Assembly: GCA_964030785.1 (NCBI GenBank)
Contig: OZ034968.1
Location: 66,737,399 to 66,801,398, forward strand
DNA from: Siderastrea siderea
Lineage: Eukaryota; Cnidaria; Anthozoa; Scleractinia; Rhizangiidae
DNA: 64,000 nt
Reading direction: 5' to 3'
Below are positions 23,791 through 35,580 of this stretch, one piece after another. Made by a program: the position numbers and the translations under genes. Position 1 is the first letter of the stretch; each line of letters begins with the position of its first letter. The notes beneath the pieces are model-generated. The model was not told where the DNA came from. It saw only the letters and a list, made by a program, of their open reading frames with translations, and ran no database searches.

Positions 23791-25296
23791 ATCAAAAATC
23801 TGATGTGCTACACAAGTGTGTCTCCATGACGTCACAAAGCAGCCATTTTGAATTTTGAGCCGCCATCTTGAATCCCGAGCATGCAGTCATACAGTTGACA
23901 ATGACGACATCGAAAAATATATGAATTTGTTCTAAGAAACATACTTAATCGAAACAAGCACCAAAAAGTAAAGGATTATCTTCTTACAAACGAAGGGGAA
24001 AATACAAAAGACTGAAAAACGGCAGAAAATAGTCAAAACACCTCCTCAGTAGACGGTTGCTATGGAAATGTCAATCATCATAGATGTCAAATTTCAGGCA
24101 AAGTCACGAGATTTGGTGATTATTCGTCTAGCTGTTTAAAAGTTATATTTTGTTAAAGTAAGTGTCCCCCCCATCCCCAGGCTAAAATAGGGTTAATATA
24201 TTGAACAAAACTCAATTGCACACAAACTTCTCAATGATGTTCTTCAAGTTTATTCTGGATCAAAACAGAAATTAAATAATTACTGTTAGATTATATGAAA
24301 GTACACGGAGCCAGCTTCTGCTACAATGCAACCACAGATCCGTGATCCCAGGAGGGTAAGAATGAATAAACTATTCACTGCCATAAATTAAAATCTTCAC
24401 CAGTGTAAAAACATCAAATGTATCACTGACAGGTCAATTTACCAGCTTTCATCTTTTATATAATGCTTGAGTGAATTAAACTGAATTTTTGTTCTACAAA
24501 AGACATTTTAAACTATCAGTCACCAATTTTTTAATTGCCGAAAGTACTTTTAACCTATTAAATCTAATACAGCAGTATGCCTGACTAAAAAGTGTTTTGC
24601 TTTTGGAATGTATCACAGTAAAACTAACATAATGGCTTTTTTTGTCCAGAAAGCTCAACATTGCCCCTTGTCAAATTAACCACCACTGCACAAAATACCA
24701 TTTGCCACTGGTTCCTAATGCCCCATCCCCTTACTGTAGAGTAAACAACCAGCTGAACATTAAACAAATCCATGTGCTAATTTTGCATTCCTAAAATGTT
24801 TCCTTGCCTACTATCAAACTGCAACTAGCATTGAAAACAATTTGAAACAAGAAACAGAAACCTTTTAGAACTATTCATTCTGGATTAGCAATTATTGGGT
24901 TCTGAACAACCACCCCCTAGCAAAAAGCCAGGAATAATAAATTACCCTTTCCTGATAGTGTTGTGTTACCTCGAAACGTTGGGAGGGCTTTTCAAACAAA
25001 AAAGCTTCTCAGTTCTGTGAGCAGAAAACCGTGGGGTAAAGAGTTCAATATGAATTATTGTTCAGGTGTTCTTTTGCGAGGAGAATAGGAGGAGCTGCAA
25101 GAGCAACATAAGCCATGTATGTTGTATCACTCTGGTCTTTCCTAGGTTAGTCATTAATATAATCTAATGCACAAACCATGTGCACGGGTCTACACATAAT
25201 AAAAATTACAGTCAACTTTCTCTAATGGACACGATGGACATGTTATTGAAGCCGACAATTTGTTGAATCCAATAACAAAATAATGCAGATAACTCC

Positions 25297-25508
25297 TTAC
25301 CCCTTTCAGCCCCACTAGTGATGGGCATCAATTTTCTCCTTATCATATCCGTGCACTATAACGCATACAGGTCATGAGAATTTAGGAAATGATCACCACA
25401 GATACGTTTTTGTGATGTTTAAATAAGTTCTCCCAATTAGCAGTCAATGAAATTTATGGAGACCAGTAAGGAGAATTTGTATAAAGATGTCAGGGCTTAA
25501 AGGGTTAA
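25297..25508 (+). mobile_element. TTAACCCTTT-family MITE, copy 4 (intact)
   Basis: It starts TTACCCCTTTCAGCCCC and ends CTTAAAGGGTTAA. Internal blocks TTTCTCCTTATCATATC, GAGAATTTAGGAAATGATCA and GACCAGTAAGGAGAATTTG show it belongs to the same subtype as the split copy at 12541-13230. It is in the intergenic region between CCDC142 and SOX. Confidence 0.8.
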
Positions 25509-28499
25509 CCTTTTCCTCCCCCAGCCTGTTCAGACACCCAAATATAGACACCCTTATGGCCCGCTTAGGAAAGGTGTCCACTAGTCAATTTAAGGGGTAA
25601 GAAAGGTAGTGGCTGGAAGTATACCCAAGTGTCACCTACGTGTCTTCCTCAGGAGGTGTCCAGCTACAGATGTCTGTCTTTATGAGAGGTGTCTGCCTAC
25701 AGGAAGTCACCATTAGTGTGTCTGTTAAGAGTAAGTTGACTGTAACATCACAAGGTTAAGTTAGATAATGAAATAAATCCTGCCTTTTCATGCACACTGC
25801 ATAGTAAGTTACATGCCTTACAATAACAACACATTAATCTCAAGAGTTGCTGATTATTACTCTGACAGTTACACAGTAACCAAAAGCATATGAATATCTT
25901 ACAAACAGTAGAATCAGTCACTGTTATTTATATTACATACTAATAGTGGGCAGATTAACTGAGATTTTTATTAAGGGAGTCACTGCACATCTGTGTAAAA
26001 TCAACTGTTTATGTAACTTGAAAGAGTATTTACCTCTGTTAATGACCTAAAAATTGTATATATGCTCATCTTAGTTAAAAATGTCTTTTATTCTAAACTA
26101 TTTAATATGCTATACATTTTTTTGTTAGGCATTAGGTGAACGGGTTCAACATTCATTCAACAGTGTTGAGCAGAACTTTGTTGTACAATCCTAAAGAGGT
26201 GTCTGATGAATTTAACGTTGTCACTCACACCTGGTTAATCAACATTACTCATGAGGGTGGCCAAACATGTCTGACATGCTGAACTCAACAGCTGTATTGA
26301 AGTGCTGAATAGAGATGTTGAACCCATCTGAGGTCTTAAAATTATAAGACTAACTGCCATTTACTCACTACTGATAATAAAATTGTTTCATTATAAGATA
26401 TTCCCTTTAATAACATTTTTGTCCCTGCCTGAGTCCTAAAACTTGCTTAACTGCATTAATTAAAGTTGATCAAAAGATACTGACATATATGTTTAATTCA
26501 TATCATGCAACTTTCATCAAAGTTCTTTGACACCTAAAAAGCCAATTTTCCACAACGATGTAAAAGTTAAAAATGTCACTTGCTTCAAACTTTTCAACCT
26601 CAGCTCGCAGTTTGTTACATGACAGAAATTCAAACGAGGTAGAATATCCCAATTTAGGACATTTGTCAACTTAACCAAAACAACATACCAAAACCTACAC
26701 TTAAATACCACAAAATGGCTCTAAACAAATGCCATTTCACACAGCTAAGTTAAACACTGTTCTTAGAAGATGAACACGTGGTCATAACATAAATACATTG
26801 CCACACTTGAAATAAAAACAACCTTTTATATTACCTAGTTGGTACAAGCAGTTTTGATAAATTTTAACTTTGTCTGGTTGTAGCTACTTGACTACATGTA
26901 TGCGTAGGATGTTTACGATTGAAAGTAATAAAGTGTTGTGACGAGTAGTAAACTGAGAGTGAATGTCAGTGGGTTGGGTGGGGGATGTCACAAGAATTAC
27001 CATTATGAACATAAGCATACTCTTTTCGGCAGCACAAGCTTATGAGATAGTTATTTGTCTTATTCCAAGTAAGTTTATGATGGTTTTGCGTGACAGTATG
27101 GCACAGAATAACATTCAAACAAGACGTACATCAGTCTTGCAACATGTTAACTTTTCAGTTGGGAAAAACGGAAGACATTGAAGTACATCTACATCAGCAA
27201 AATAACATTTGTGAGTATCCATTTCTTGCTGTGGTTCTTTAACATGGAAAATATTATGTTTTGCCCAGTGTTCTGAAATTCTCAAGTCAATCTGCGCACT
27301 ACTAAAACTAATGCCAGAAAGATCACACCTTCAAACAGAGAAGGTTGCATTTGTTTATAATGCAGATGCCTAAAAAGAAATGGTTTGGGTTTATATATAA
27401 GTAACAAACTTGTAATGATAGCCCATGAATATTATTAAGTCCATGCTCTTTAGTTTAATTTATATCATTAAAAAAATGTATTATCCCACCAACTGATCGC
27501 AAGTGAAGCAAAAACATTGACCACACTATTTGTCTTAGCTAAAATCTGCAAAACTACGGACCGATATTTGCTCCACAGTAAAAGCCATTGAAACGTACTC
27601 AGGTGTTGTCAATAAAACAATAAAAACCCTCTCAATGCTCAAGGGAACAATAGCTTGGAAACAATTCAAACGCTTTGTTTTGTAGTCGTTGATTCGCACT
27701 ACATTATTTTTAAAGAAGCAATTTCATAATATCCTTGACCCCGAAAACACTCCCCGCAGCTGTAAATAAAATAAATAACGTATGCAATCTTCTTGCTTGA
27801 CGATAAATATGCGTAAAACTGATAAAGCCAGATCGGTGTTGTGTGCACAAAAAATCCTCTTCTAATCAATGATCACACGAATTAAAATATTACTTATGCT
27901 CCTAAAAAGTCGGGACTCTAAATTACACGATGTGTAAGACACACCTTACCATCCAAAGGCGTGTGAAATCGCAGGCATAATTAGAATAGCCGAATGCAAA
28001 ATAACGCGAACGGTTAAATGTTCTGTAAACGGAACAAACGTGGCACAATTGTTCATCTTCCATGCAATTAAAAATCCTTTGAAATGAATAAAACCGCGTA
28101 GAAACGGCGAACAATGAAATACCACGACTACATTCTTTGTACAAAAGAAAAATACAAAGGAAAAAAGCGATGACGTGTGAGAAACATTGGGCAAAACATA
28201 ATGCATCGACAATCGCTACGGGTCTGAAAATTGCAGGCCTTTTGTGTGATTGTACAACATAAGGGTACACAATACAAGCACAAAAGCACGTGTACAAAAT
28301 CCACATTGGAGAGACAAAGAGAACCTGCCACAACAATAAAAATACCACTCAAAAATGCTCCTTCCGTGCTTAGCAAAGCAGTGACCATTCGAATAATACC
28401 ATGTTACAAATTTTTACGGGTAAATAAATAAACACAAATTTAAGAGATGCTATTTTTACCACGGCGTACCACATTTTCGGGGCAAAGAGTCTTCCCAGG
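25509..28499. other. Intergenic DNA and probable 3' UTR of the SOX gene
   Basis: No exon is supported. Because the SOX gene ends at 28500 on the - strand, the right part of this stretch is probably its 3' UTR; the end of the transcript cannot be fixed by eye. Three overlapping open frames on the - strand at 27923-28388 have no recognisable domain and are taken as chance. Confidence 0.45.
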
Positions 28500-29837
28500 T
28501 TAAATACGGCAACCCTCGGCGGTTTTTACTTCGATACGTTGTGGAGGATCTGTAGATGACGGTTCAGCTTGCACCTCTCCCGTTCCCGACACAGCGACGG
28601 TTAACCCGGAATTGCCCTGTACGGGATTGTCTTCAGCGTTTTTCGATTGTTGGACGGCATCCGCACTGGACGCCACAAATCCTGCGGTAGAAATAGTTGG
28701 GAAATTACCGCTCACAGACCCAGGTATGGACGCAGAGATATTGATAGCAGTTAGAGCTCCACTTTCGGGACTTTTATCCGCTGTGTTGTTTGTTGTTTCC
28801 GTGGAATTTACCAGGTTATTGACACCGCTCGAAAGTATAATTGGAGAACCAGCGTACTGGGTTAGAGGGATCGCGTAGCTGGGAGTCGGAAATGTTGATG
28901 CAACGGTAGACCTGACCGCTTGCACGGTTACGGTAGCTGCACCGGGCTGGATGGACGTAGGATTCGTTACAGCTGTGGTAACGAAAGTCGGTCGTAAAAT
29001 CATGCTACCTCCCGGGATAGGTGTTGTTGGAACATAACCCACACTGCCGATAGGGGCGTACGTTACAGTCCCCGCGCTGTTTACCGCTTGAACTTGCTGC
29101 ATTCCCTGTTGAAAAACCTGAGCCACTTGCGAAGCTTGGGTTAAAACGGTTGGTGGAAATGTGCCGTTCTGAGTCGCGATCGTTGCCGTCCCATTCATTG
29201 CAATGGGAGTTTGTGCCTGTCCACCAGCCCACCCGGGTGTCACTGCGGTTACTCGCGTCTGAACATACGCTCGCTTCATGGGCTTTTGCCTTCTTCGGGG
29301 GCGATATTTATAATCGGGGAATTCCTCTTTGTGCCTTTTGTCCAACCTTGCCGCTTCGTCAACGTACGGTTGTTTCTCGGCCGCAGGAAGCATCCGCCAA
29401 AGTTTTCCAAGCATTTTGCTCAACTCAGCGTTGTGAACATGAGGGTACTGCTCCGCAAGTTTTCTTCTCGCAGATTGCGCCCAAACCATGAACGAATTCA
29501 TCGGCCTTTTAACGTGATTTTCCTTCTTCGGTAGCTGAACTTCAGAGTACGGCCCAGGCATAATTTGTGTCTTCATTGGCAAACCAGCGAGCTTAAAAGC
29601 GGTAGCATCGATTTGCGTACATTCGGAGACTACAGTGTTTTCAGAGGCCGTGTTTTCCGTTACTGTTGTCGTTGCATTCAGCGTGTTGGCGTCGACAAAG
29701 GACGGCGCCGTCGTTGCTAGTTTCCAGTTAAAGTTCTGATCACTGGCTTTGACCTGTTCTACTTTTTCGATTTTAACTTCCCCCAGTTCAGGTCCATTTG
29801 TGATCGCGTTATTCACTCCAGTCGCTACCGCGGCCAT
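28500..29837 (-). CDS. SOX-family HMG-box transcription factor (group E/F-like), single exon, 445 aa
   Basis: SOX proteins are nuclear DNA-binding regulators of cell fate. A single HMG box spans about residues 108-186, with [32 protein letters not shown] and DYKYRPRRR. The SOX hallmarks RPMNxFMVW and PDYKYRPRR are both intact. The [19 protein letters not shown] stretch is most like group E (SOX8/9/10), while the MLGK and KYRPRRR portions also fit group F, so subgroup needs a tree. Residues 1-100 are acidic/threonine-rich. The region after about 200 is rich in T, Q, V, A and P, typical of activation domains. The ATG has a strong context (ACAATGG). The gene has no intron, although vertebrate group E and F genes are normally split. 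The reading frame is intact to a TAA, which argues against a decayed retrocopy. Confidence 0.92.
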   Translation of the reverse strand: MAAVATGVNNAITNGPELGEVKIEKVEQVKASDQNFNWKLATTAPSFVDANTLNATTTVTENTASENTVVSECTQIDATAFKLAGLPMKTQIMPGPYSEVQLPKKENHVKRPMNSFMVWAQSARRKLAEQYPHVHNAELSKMLGKLWRMLPAAEKQPYVDEAARLDKRHKEEFPDYKYRPRRRQKPMKRAYVQTRVTAVTPGWAGGQAQTPIAMNGTATIATQNGTFPPTVLTQASQVAQVFQQGMQQVQAVNSAGTVTYAPIGSVGYVPTTPIPGGSMILRPTFVTTAVTNPTSIQPGAATVTVQAVRSTVASTFPTPSYAIPLTQYAGSPIILSSGVNNLVNSTETTNNTADKSPESGALTAINISASIPGSVSGNFPTISTAGFVASSADAVQQSKNAEDNPVQGNSGLTVAVSGTGEVQAEPSSTDPPQRIEVKTAEGCRI

Positions 29838-29895
29838 TGTTGAATTTGATCACAACTTCCAATATCACTGGCAGAGAAATGACATTTCTTCGAAT

Positions 29896-29920
29896 CACGT
29901 GACGGAATAGGAAACACGTG
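29896..29920. promoter_or_regulatory. Two CACGTG E-boxes upstream of the SOX gene
   Basis: CACGTG occurs at 29896-29901, within ATCACGTGAC, and again at 29915-29920. The two are 19 bp apart and about 60-80 bp upstream of the SOX start codon. This is the classical bHLH-ZIP (USF/MYC/TFE type) site. Position and pairing suggest a promoter-proximal element; binding is inferred. Confidence 0.5.
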
Positions 29921-32900
29921 ATAGCACGGAAAACGCGCGAGTTCTACAAAATGTCAGCTCAAATTTCGGCCGAAAATCTTCAAATCTTATCCCACGTTGG
30001 TGGTCCAGTGGTGAATTTTCAACACTAGAGTAGAAACAAATGGTGGAAATCCAAGCCGACTTTGAACAATGCCGAATGGAACAATATCTGTTTTCCTTTG
30101 GGCTATTCAATGTGTGGGCCGCATTGTTCTACTGCGAGCCAATAGAATGCGAGGAATTGAAAGCACGCCGTATGGCGGAAGTTGCAAACAAAAGCAGCCT
30201 CCACGGCCCATTGTTATCGCAGACAAGCGCGACACGTTTGATCTCAATTTTGCAGTCCGGTTGTCAAGGAAAATAATTGAACAAAGCCCTATTGTAATTC
30301 AATATTCCATGATTGGCGAACGAAGGACAAAGATATTGCTTTCGGCGCTGAGGCTTGTAAAAATCGAAATCTCAACTCAGTACTCTCGCTAAAAAGGAAA
30401 CATTGAATATTCAATTTGGACGCTCTATTTTGCTTTGAAAAAAAATAACTGAAGGCGAAAAACACACGCTTCTTTAAAATTTGTATGATAATTAGTTCGG
30501 TGGTATGGCAATTTTCCCATGTAGGCAGATGTTCTTCCACCCAAGATCAAATACGGACAGATGAAAAACAGTTTGCTAATGAGCGAATATTTTTCCACGC
30601 CGAATCACGAAAAGTTGGTAATGGCTTGTAAAGTTTACTAATGTGATAACAGTCGGATGTAAAAAGTAATTCTTAACGATGTTTTGTAGTCGATGCAACG
30701 CTGAAAATATTCACATTTTTTTTGGAAAGCAAATCTTCATAATTTTTCTGGTTAATTTCCATATTTTTATCTACGCGATGGGATGTCTTCCGCTTTTGAA
30801 GCACAAAAAAACAAGACATGAATTTGCATCTTGTACTTTCTCCGTTAGGAAAGCAGCTGAATTTGAACCGACAAGAGGATACAATATTCCTGTCACTTTT
30901 CTTTTACGTGGCTTTTTTTTTGTTCGTTAACTTCCTATCCGCTTTTGCATCCTTCGCTTCCGTATTTCGTGTTGTTTTTCATCTGTTTTTATGGGTATTC
31001 GCCATTAAATTTCTATTATCAAACTGGTCTTCCTTTGCCTAAAGAGCGTAACACCGCTTTTAGTTCAAACTATACATTTAAAAAAATCGTATCCTCCTCG
31101 GAATACTGAGAATTAACATTTGTAACGAAAGAAGATAAAATGAAGAAGGCTTGGTACAATAAAATATTTTTTGCGCGGGGAATATGTGGGTAAATGAAGG
31201 GGAAGCGGTTTCAAGGTGTATTTGGTAATTATCATCTTGATCGCTAATCTCAGTTTTACTGTACAAAAACACGTTTTCTGACGCGATCAACAACATGCAA
31301 ATATAGCATTTAAAATCACTGTAGATAATTTTTTTTAAGGATTTGCCTGTGAAAAAATCTCCTTTTTTATTAAACATACACCTGTAAGCAATTCGAGTCA
31401 CAGTCGAATTTCAATTTAAATGTAAAAGCGAACTGAATTTGTTCCATCCGAAGTTTCGAAGAAAGATCTGACTTGTCCACGCGTACACAGTGGAAAGAAA
31501 GAGAGGAGACTGGAAACAAATGACTCCAAACTCTGACAGGAGACGTGGAAAGAAAGAGTGCCATGGTTTATAATCAAATTTAGGATGAGTTGTCCTTTGT
31601 ATTTAAAAGTTTGTTTTTTTCAAATTGGCATGAGAAGCATACTGACCCTCGCTACAAATAATCCTGTAGGTAGACGTCTTCTATACGAAATCATGGGGGG
31701 AGGGGAGGGGAGGGGGCGTTGATCCAGGAAGAAAGAAGACGGGAAGTGTGCGATAAGCGGGTAAAGAGAGGGCGAGAAGCGGGATTGCCCAGGTGGCGGG
31801 AAGCCAAAGAAATAGGAAAAAATTGCACAACATTACCAGGAGCCCCTGACATTCCACATCATTTTGCAATCGAAAAAGGACAAGGACACAGAAGCCAACG
31901 AAAATTGGGCGGGAACCGGGATAGAAGGGTACGAGAAGCCCCCTGAACCCCCACCCTCATAAGCTAACGTCCAATTGTTTAGCCATAGTTCTCGCAGACG
32001 ACAAACATGATGCCTGGAAGGACGCCTGAATTTTGCAGTGAGCTGTTTTTAATTATTCACGACTTGATTTATAACGTTAATACAAAAAGCCTGTAACAAA
32101 AGTTTCGTCGATCCTTTTTTCCCCTTCTATTGTTATTAAAGAGATAAAATCTCAAGAGCCTAATGGCGAACTACTGCCCCCCCCCCCGAACTTTACCCAT
32201 TTTTCTGCAGCGTGGAGAAACTTCATAGGAGCATTAGTGCTCCCCCCGGATGGGAGGCTGGTCCATATGGCGGGCGAGGCGACGCGTAAAGTGTGATCAC
32301 TTTCGTGGAGATCAACTGTCCAATTTGCTTAGTTCCTAGGCCTCCACATTTTGTCGAGCCGTCAATCTGTTCTGGGTCACATGGTACGGGCGAAAAAGCG
32401 ACCGTTCTCGTTCTCGGATACGTCACCGAAATGAATTGACCGTGAAGGCCTGGAGAAAGCCCTACAGGAACCAGGCAACTGCCCAATCAGAATTCAAGGA
32501 TAGCTTCCACTAAAGAAGCCAACTCAAGGCCGGCTCAACGTAACGCTACAACTGAATTTTTGTTGGTTTCTTAAAACTTTCAAAGAAATTCCGATTGGAC
32601 GGTTTAAAGTGGTTATACGTTTCTTGCGTCGCACTGCAAATCAAGTAAAGGATTACCTCGCTGAAGATTATAGATGCTTTGTTGTGTGCGTGACTTGAAA
32701 AACGCCTTGGGTTAAGAAGAGGCAAAATTCCTCATCCTCACATTTTCAAAAATTCGTACAATCAATACATTTAAACTCGCACGGGATAAGCTGGGATACA
32801 GCAATACAATTATTCGCAAGCTTTCACAAATTTTAAAGTACAATTACATATTTAGTCCATGGTTTCGATTCTATGTGCAAGTTACAGCGAACCCCGCCTT

Positions 32901-33148
32901 GTGACATCTGAAAACCCCTTTAATCCGACCAGCCGTCTATAGGAACATATCTTTATGGCTTATGGGTTCTACTGTACTTCAATTTTAAAGGAAAAATACT
33001 ACCTAGACCTACATACATTCCAAGGTGAATACCTATGTTAATTTAATTTTACAATTCTGTTTATATGTTTGTACTTTAAAATAGTAATACATCGTTGTTA
33101 GCGTAGACACGCAGTAGATTATTCCATTCATGGTTTTGGTTATCGTAT
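29921..33148. other. Gene-free region between SOX promoter and MVP 3' end
   Basis: No exon is supported. The stretch holds a purine-rich segment at 31690-31950, a C-run near 32176, and a less AT-rich segment at 32220-32500 with a chance 87-codon frame. An ATTAAA variant poly(A) signal for MVP lies on the - strand at about 33042-33047, roughly 100 bases past the MVP stop. Confidence 0.45.
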
Positions 33149-35534
33149 TCAGCTCATCATTCCCGGCTGCACAAATCCGCCGGGGGACTGGTACAAGTTC
33201 AGCGGGGTGCTTCCATCGGTAATTAGCACATTCTGTATCCCCAATCCCTTGAGAAGGCCAACCTGTCAGGAGGAATGGTGTTGAGAGTGACTATTTGCTA
33301 TCGTGGAGGCAGGGGTAGGAAAAGGAGCCAAGAGGCAAATCTATCTTGTGGTTTCCCGCACACTTAGAGAGATTCAAGCACCCCCACCTCAATCCGCCAG
33401 CTTCCGGAAAAATATAGGAAGGCGGTTCTGCTCATTTTGAACTCCTTACTGCACCCAATACAAGCGTTTCATCTTTTTATTCAGTATATCGTTGTATTTC
33501 CGGTCTATATTTGGGTGATTCACTGCTGAAGCGTGGCCTTCAAAAGCTAGGGGCCCTTATACCGTTCCCCATTTGTCTCTTTATATTTTCAACCCACGTG
33601 CAAGGATACAGAGTCCTCGATTTGCGCTGCCAGCGTATTCTTAATCCTTTTCTTTTGCTTCGTTTGCTTCATTTATATCCCCAAAGCTAAGATATCACAG
33701 GGTCCACATGGAAACTTCAGAACAAAATTCCGTGACGTTTTCACTTCTTCCGTTGACGCAATTTATCTTCGTTTGTCGGAAGCACTCGAAGCACTTTTGG
33801 GTTCAAACTGGATATCAAAATCAACATAGTGCAAGTGAGGGTATTTTACACTATCAGGAATATAGTCAATAGCCGATCCACGAATCATTTTCCCGACTTT
33901 CCTTGTCATAGATGGGCTATTTTAAGGCCTGAACCTCTAAATTGGTGTGTGTGCAATTTCACACACAAATACACTTGCAATACTCGAGAAAAGCGCCAAA
34001 CACAACGATTTGGAAAGGGTTAATCCAGATGTAATGACGTTATAATGACATTGGACCTGCTCTCTCAAATACAAGATGCATCCTTGACCTGGCGTGATAA
34101 TGACGCCCCGCTGCTTAGCAACACCTCTAATTGAAACTGCGGGCTCACGTCAACTTTTTAAGATTGCATTTGTCAGTGAAGACGTACAAACTGTAAGCCA
34201 TATCTCACCTGCGACTCGGGACCAGACCGAGCGATTTTGCTGATAGTCTTAGAACCCAATGCTTTCACCATTGCCGCCAACTTGTTGGTCTGAGGAAAGA
34301 AACGGGCGTTTAGCAAGTCAGGCTCACGAATGTGACCACCTTTGGGGCCAGTATACCTCGGAGGGAGATGATCATTCTTGAAGCTGCCTTGTACCCAGGT
34401 GTCTCAAATGTGTCGGGAAAAAGCAGAAAGAAGAGACCGATGAGTAGCTCGCGCAATGGAACATGGGAAGGTTTAGCATTGGCGCAGAGGACCTTGGGAA
34501 GGCTCAAGCATTAACTCCCTTGCGCTCAGTCAATCTCGTGCTCGATCCGAAATCCGCCAGAACGCGCCTGGGAACGAGGCAGATTCTAGAAGTCAGATCT
34601 GCTTCATTTGGGGTGCGTTCGCTTGGAACTGTTATCGACATTCTAATAAGTCTAGGAGTAGCAGAATGCATAGTATATCCGGAATTGTTCCAAGATAATA
34701 AATTGCAACAAACCTCGATTTCGGCTAATTCCTTGGCTTTCTGTAGTTCCAGTTCATTAAGTTGTTTCTGGTGTTCAATCTCACCCTCTCTTTCCTGAAA
34801 TCAGAGAGAAAATTTATTACTTAGTAGGCTGTGTATCTACAATTTTCCTTTGATTTTCTGAAACACGGCAGTGCGCGTTTATCGGTCTGAAGTGGCTACG
34901 TACTCGATTCACAGAGCAAATGTTGTTTTAGCTACAACTCACCATTTCTTGAGATTGTAACTCAGCGTTGAGCTCGACTTCCGCAGCTTCCGCGTTCAGT
35001 TTGGCAACTATAAACAAAGAAATAACTTCAGCCTAAGCCGTTGTTTTCAGTTAGCGGTAGTTTCTCTTACAGGGTCACCATTAAAGTGAAAGCTATTGCG
35101 CAGTACTTTCCTGTGGTGCTGTTTATTTTGCTGTACAAGGTGGTTCTAGCTTTTGAGTCTGTGGATAAAATACTGAGGTGTGGCCATTCAAATGAAAGCT
35201 ACTGAGTAGTTTCTGTGGTGCTGTTTAAAATGTTGTACAAGATTGGAATGGATAAAAATTTTAAGTGTGATCACTTAAAGAACAGGTTATTGAGCAGTTC
35301 CTCCATGTTGTGTCGTTTGGTATTAAAATTGTTGCAAAATAGCAGATTTAAGATCTTTTTTTGGCTTTTGGCTGTCATTTGTTGGAGTGAATAAATTTAA
35401 CGATGCCAGTAACCATGAAATTTTTACCTTCAATTGCACTTTCGCCTTCGATCAGTAACCTTTCCGCCTGAGCCTGTTGAGATAATCACAGCATTTTATC
35501 GTTTAACACCAAAAAAAAAAAAAAAAAAAAAATA

Positions 35535-35580
<46 letters not shown>

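Noticed and set aside
27923..28388. Three overlapping - strand frames, up to 141 codons, below the SOX gene
   Set aside because: Cys/Phe-rich, no recognisable domain, and open in several frames at once; more likely SOX 3' UTR.
32223..32486. 87-codon frame in a less AT-rich segment
   Set aside because: No recognisable domain, and no splice-linked neighbours; possibly part of an unrecognised repeat.
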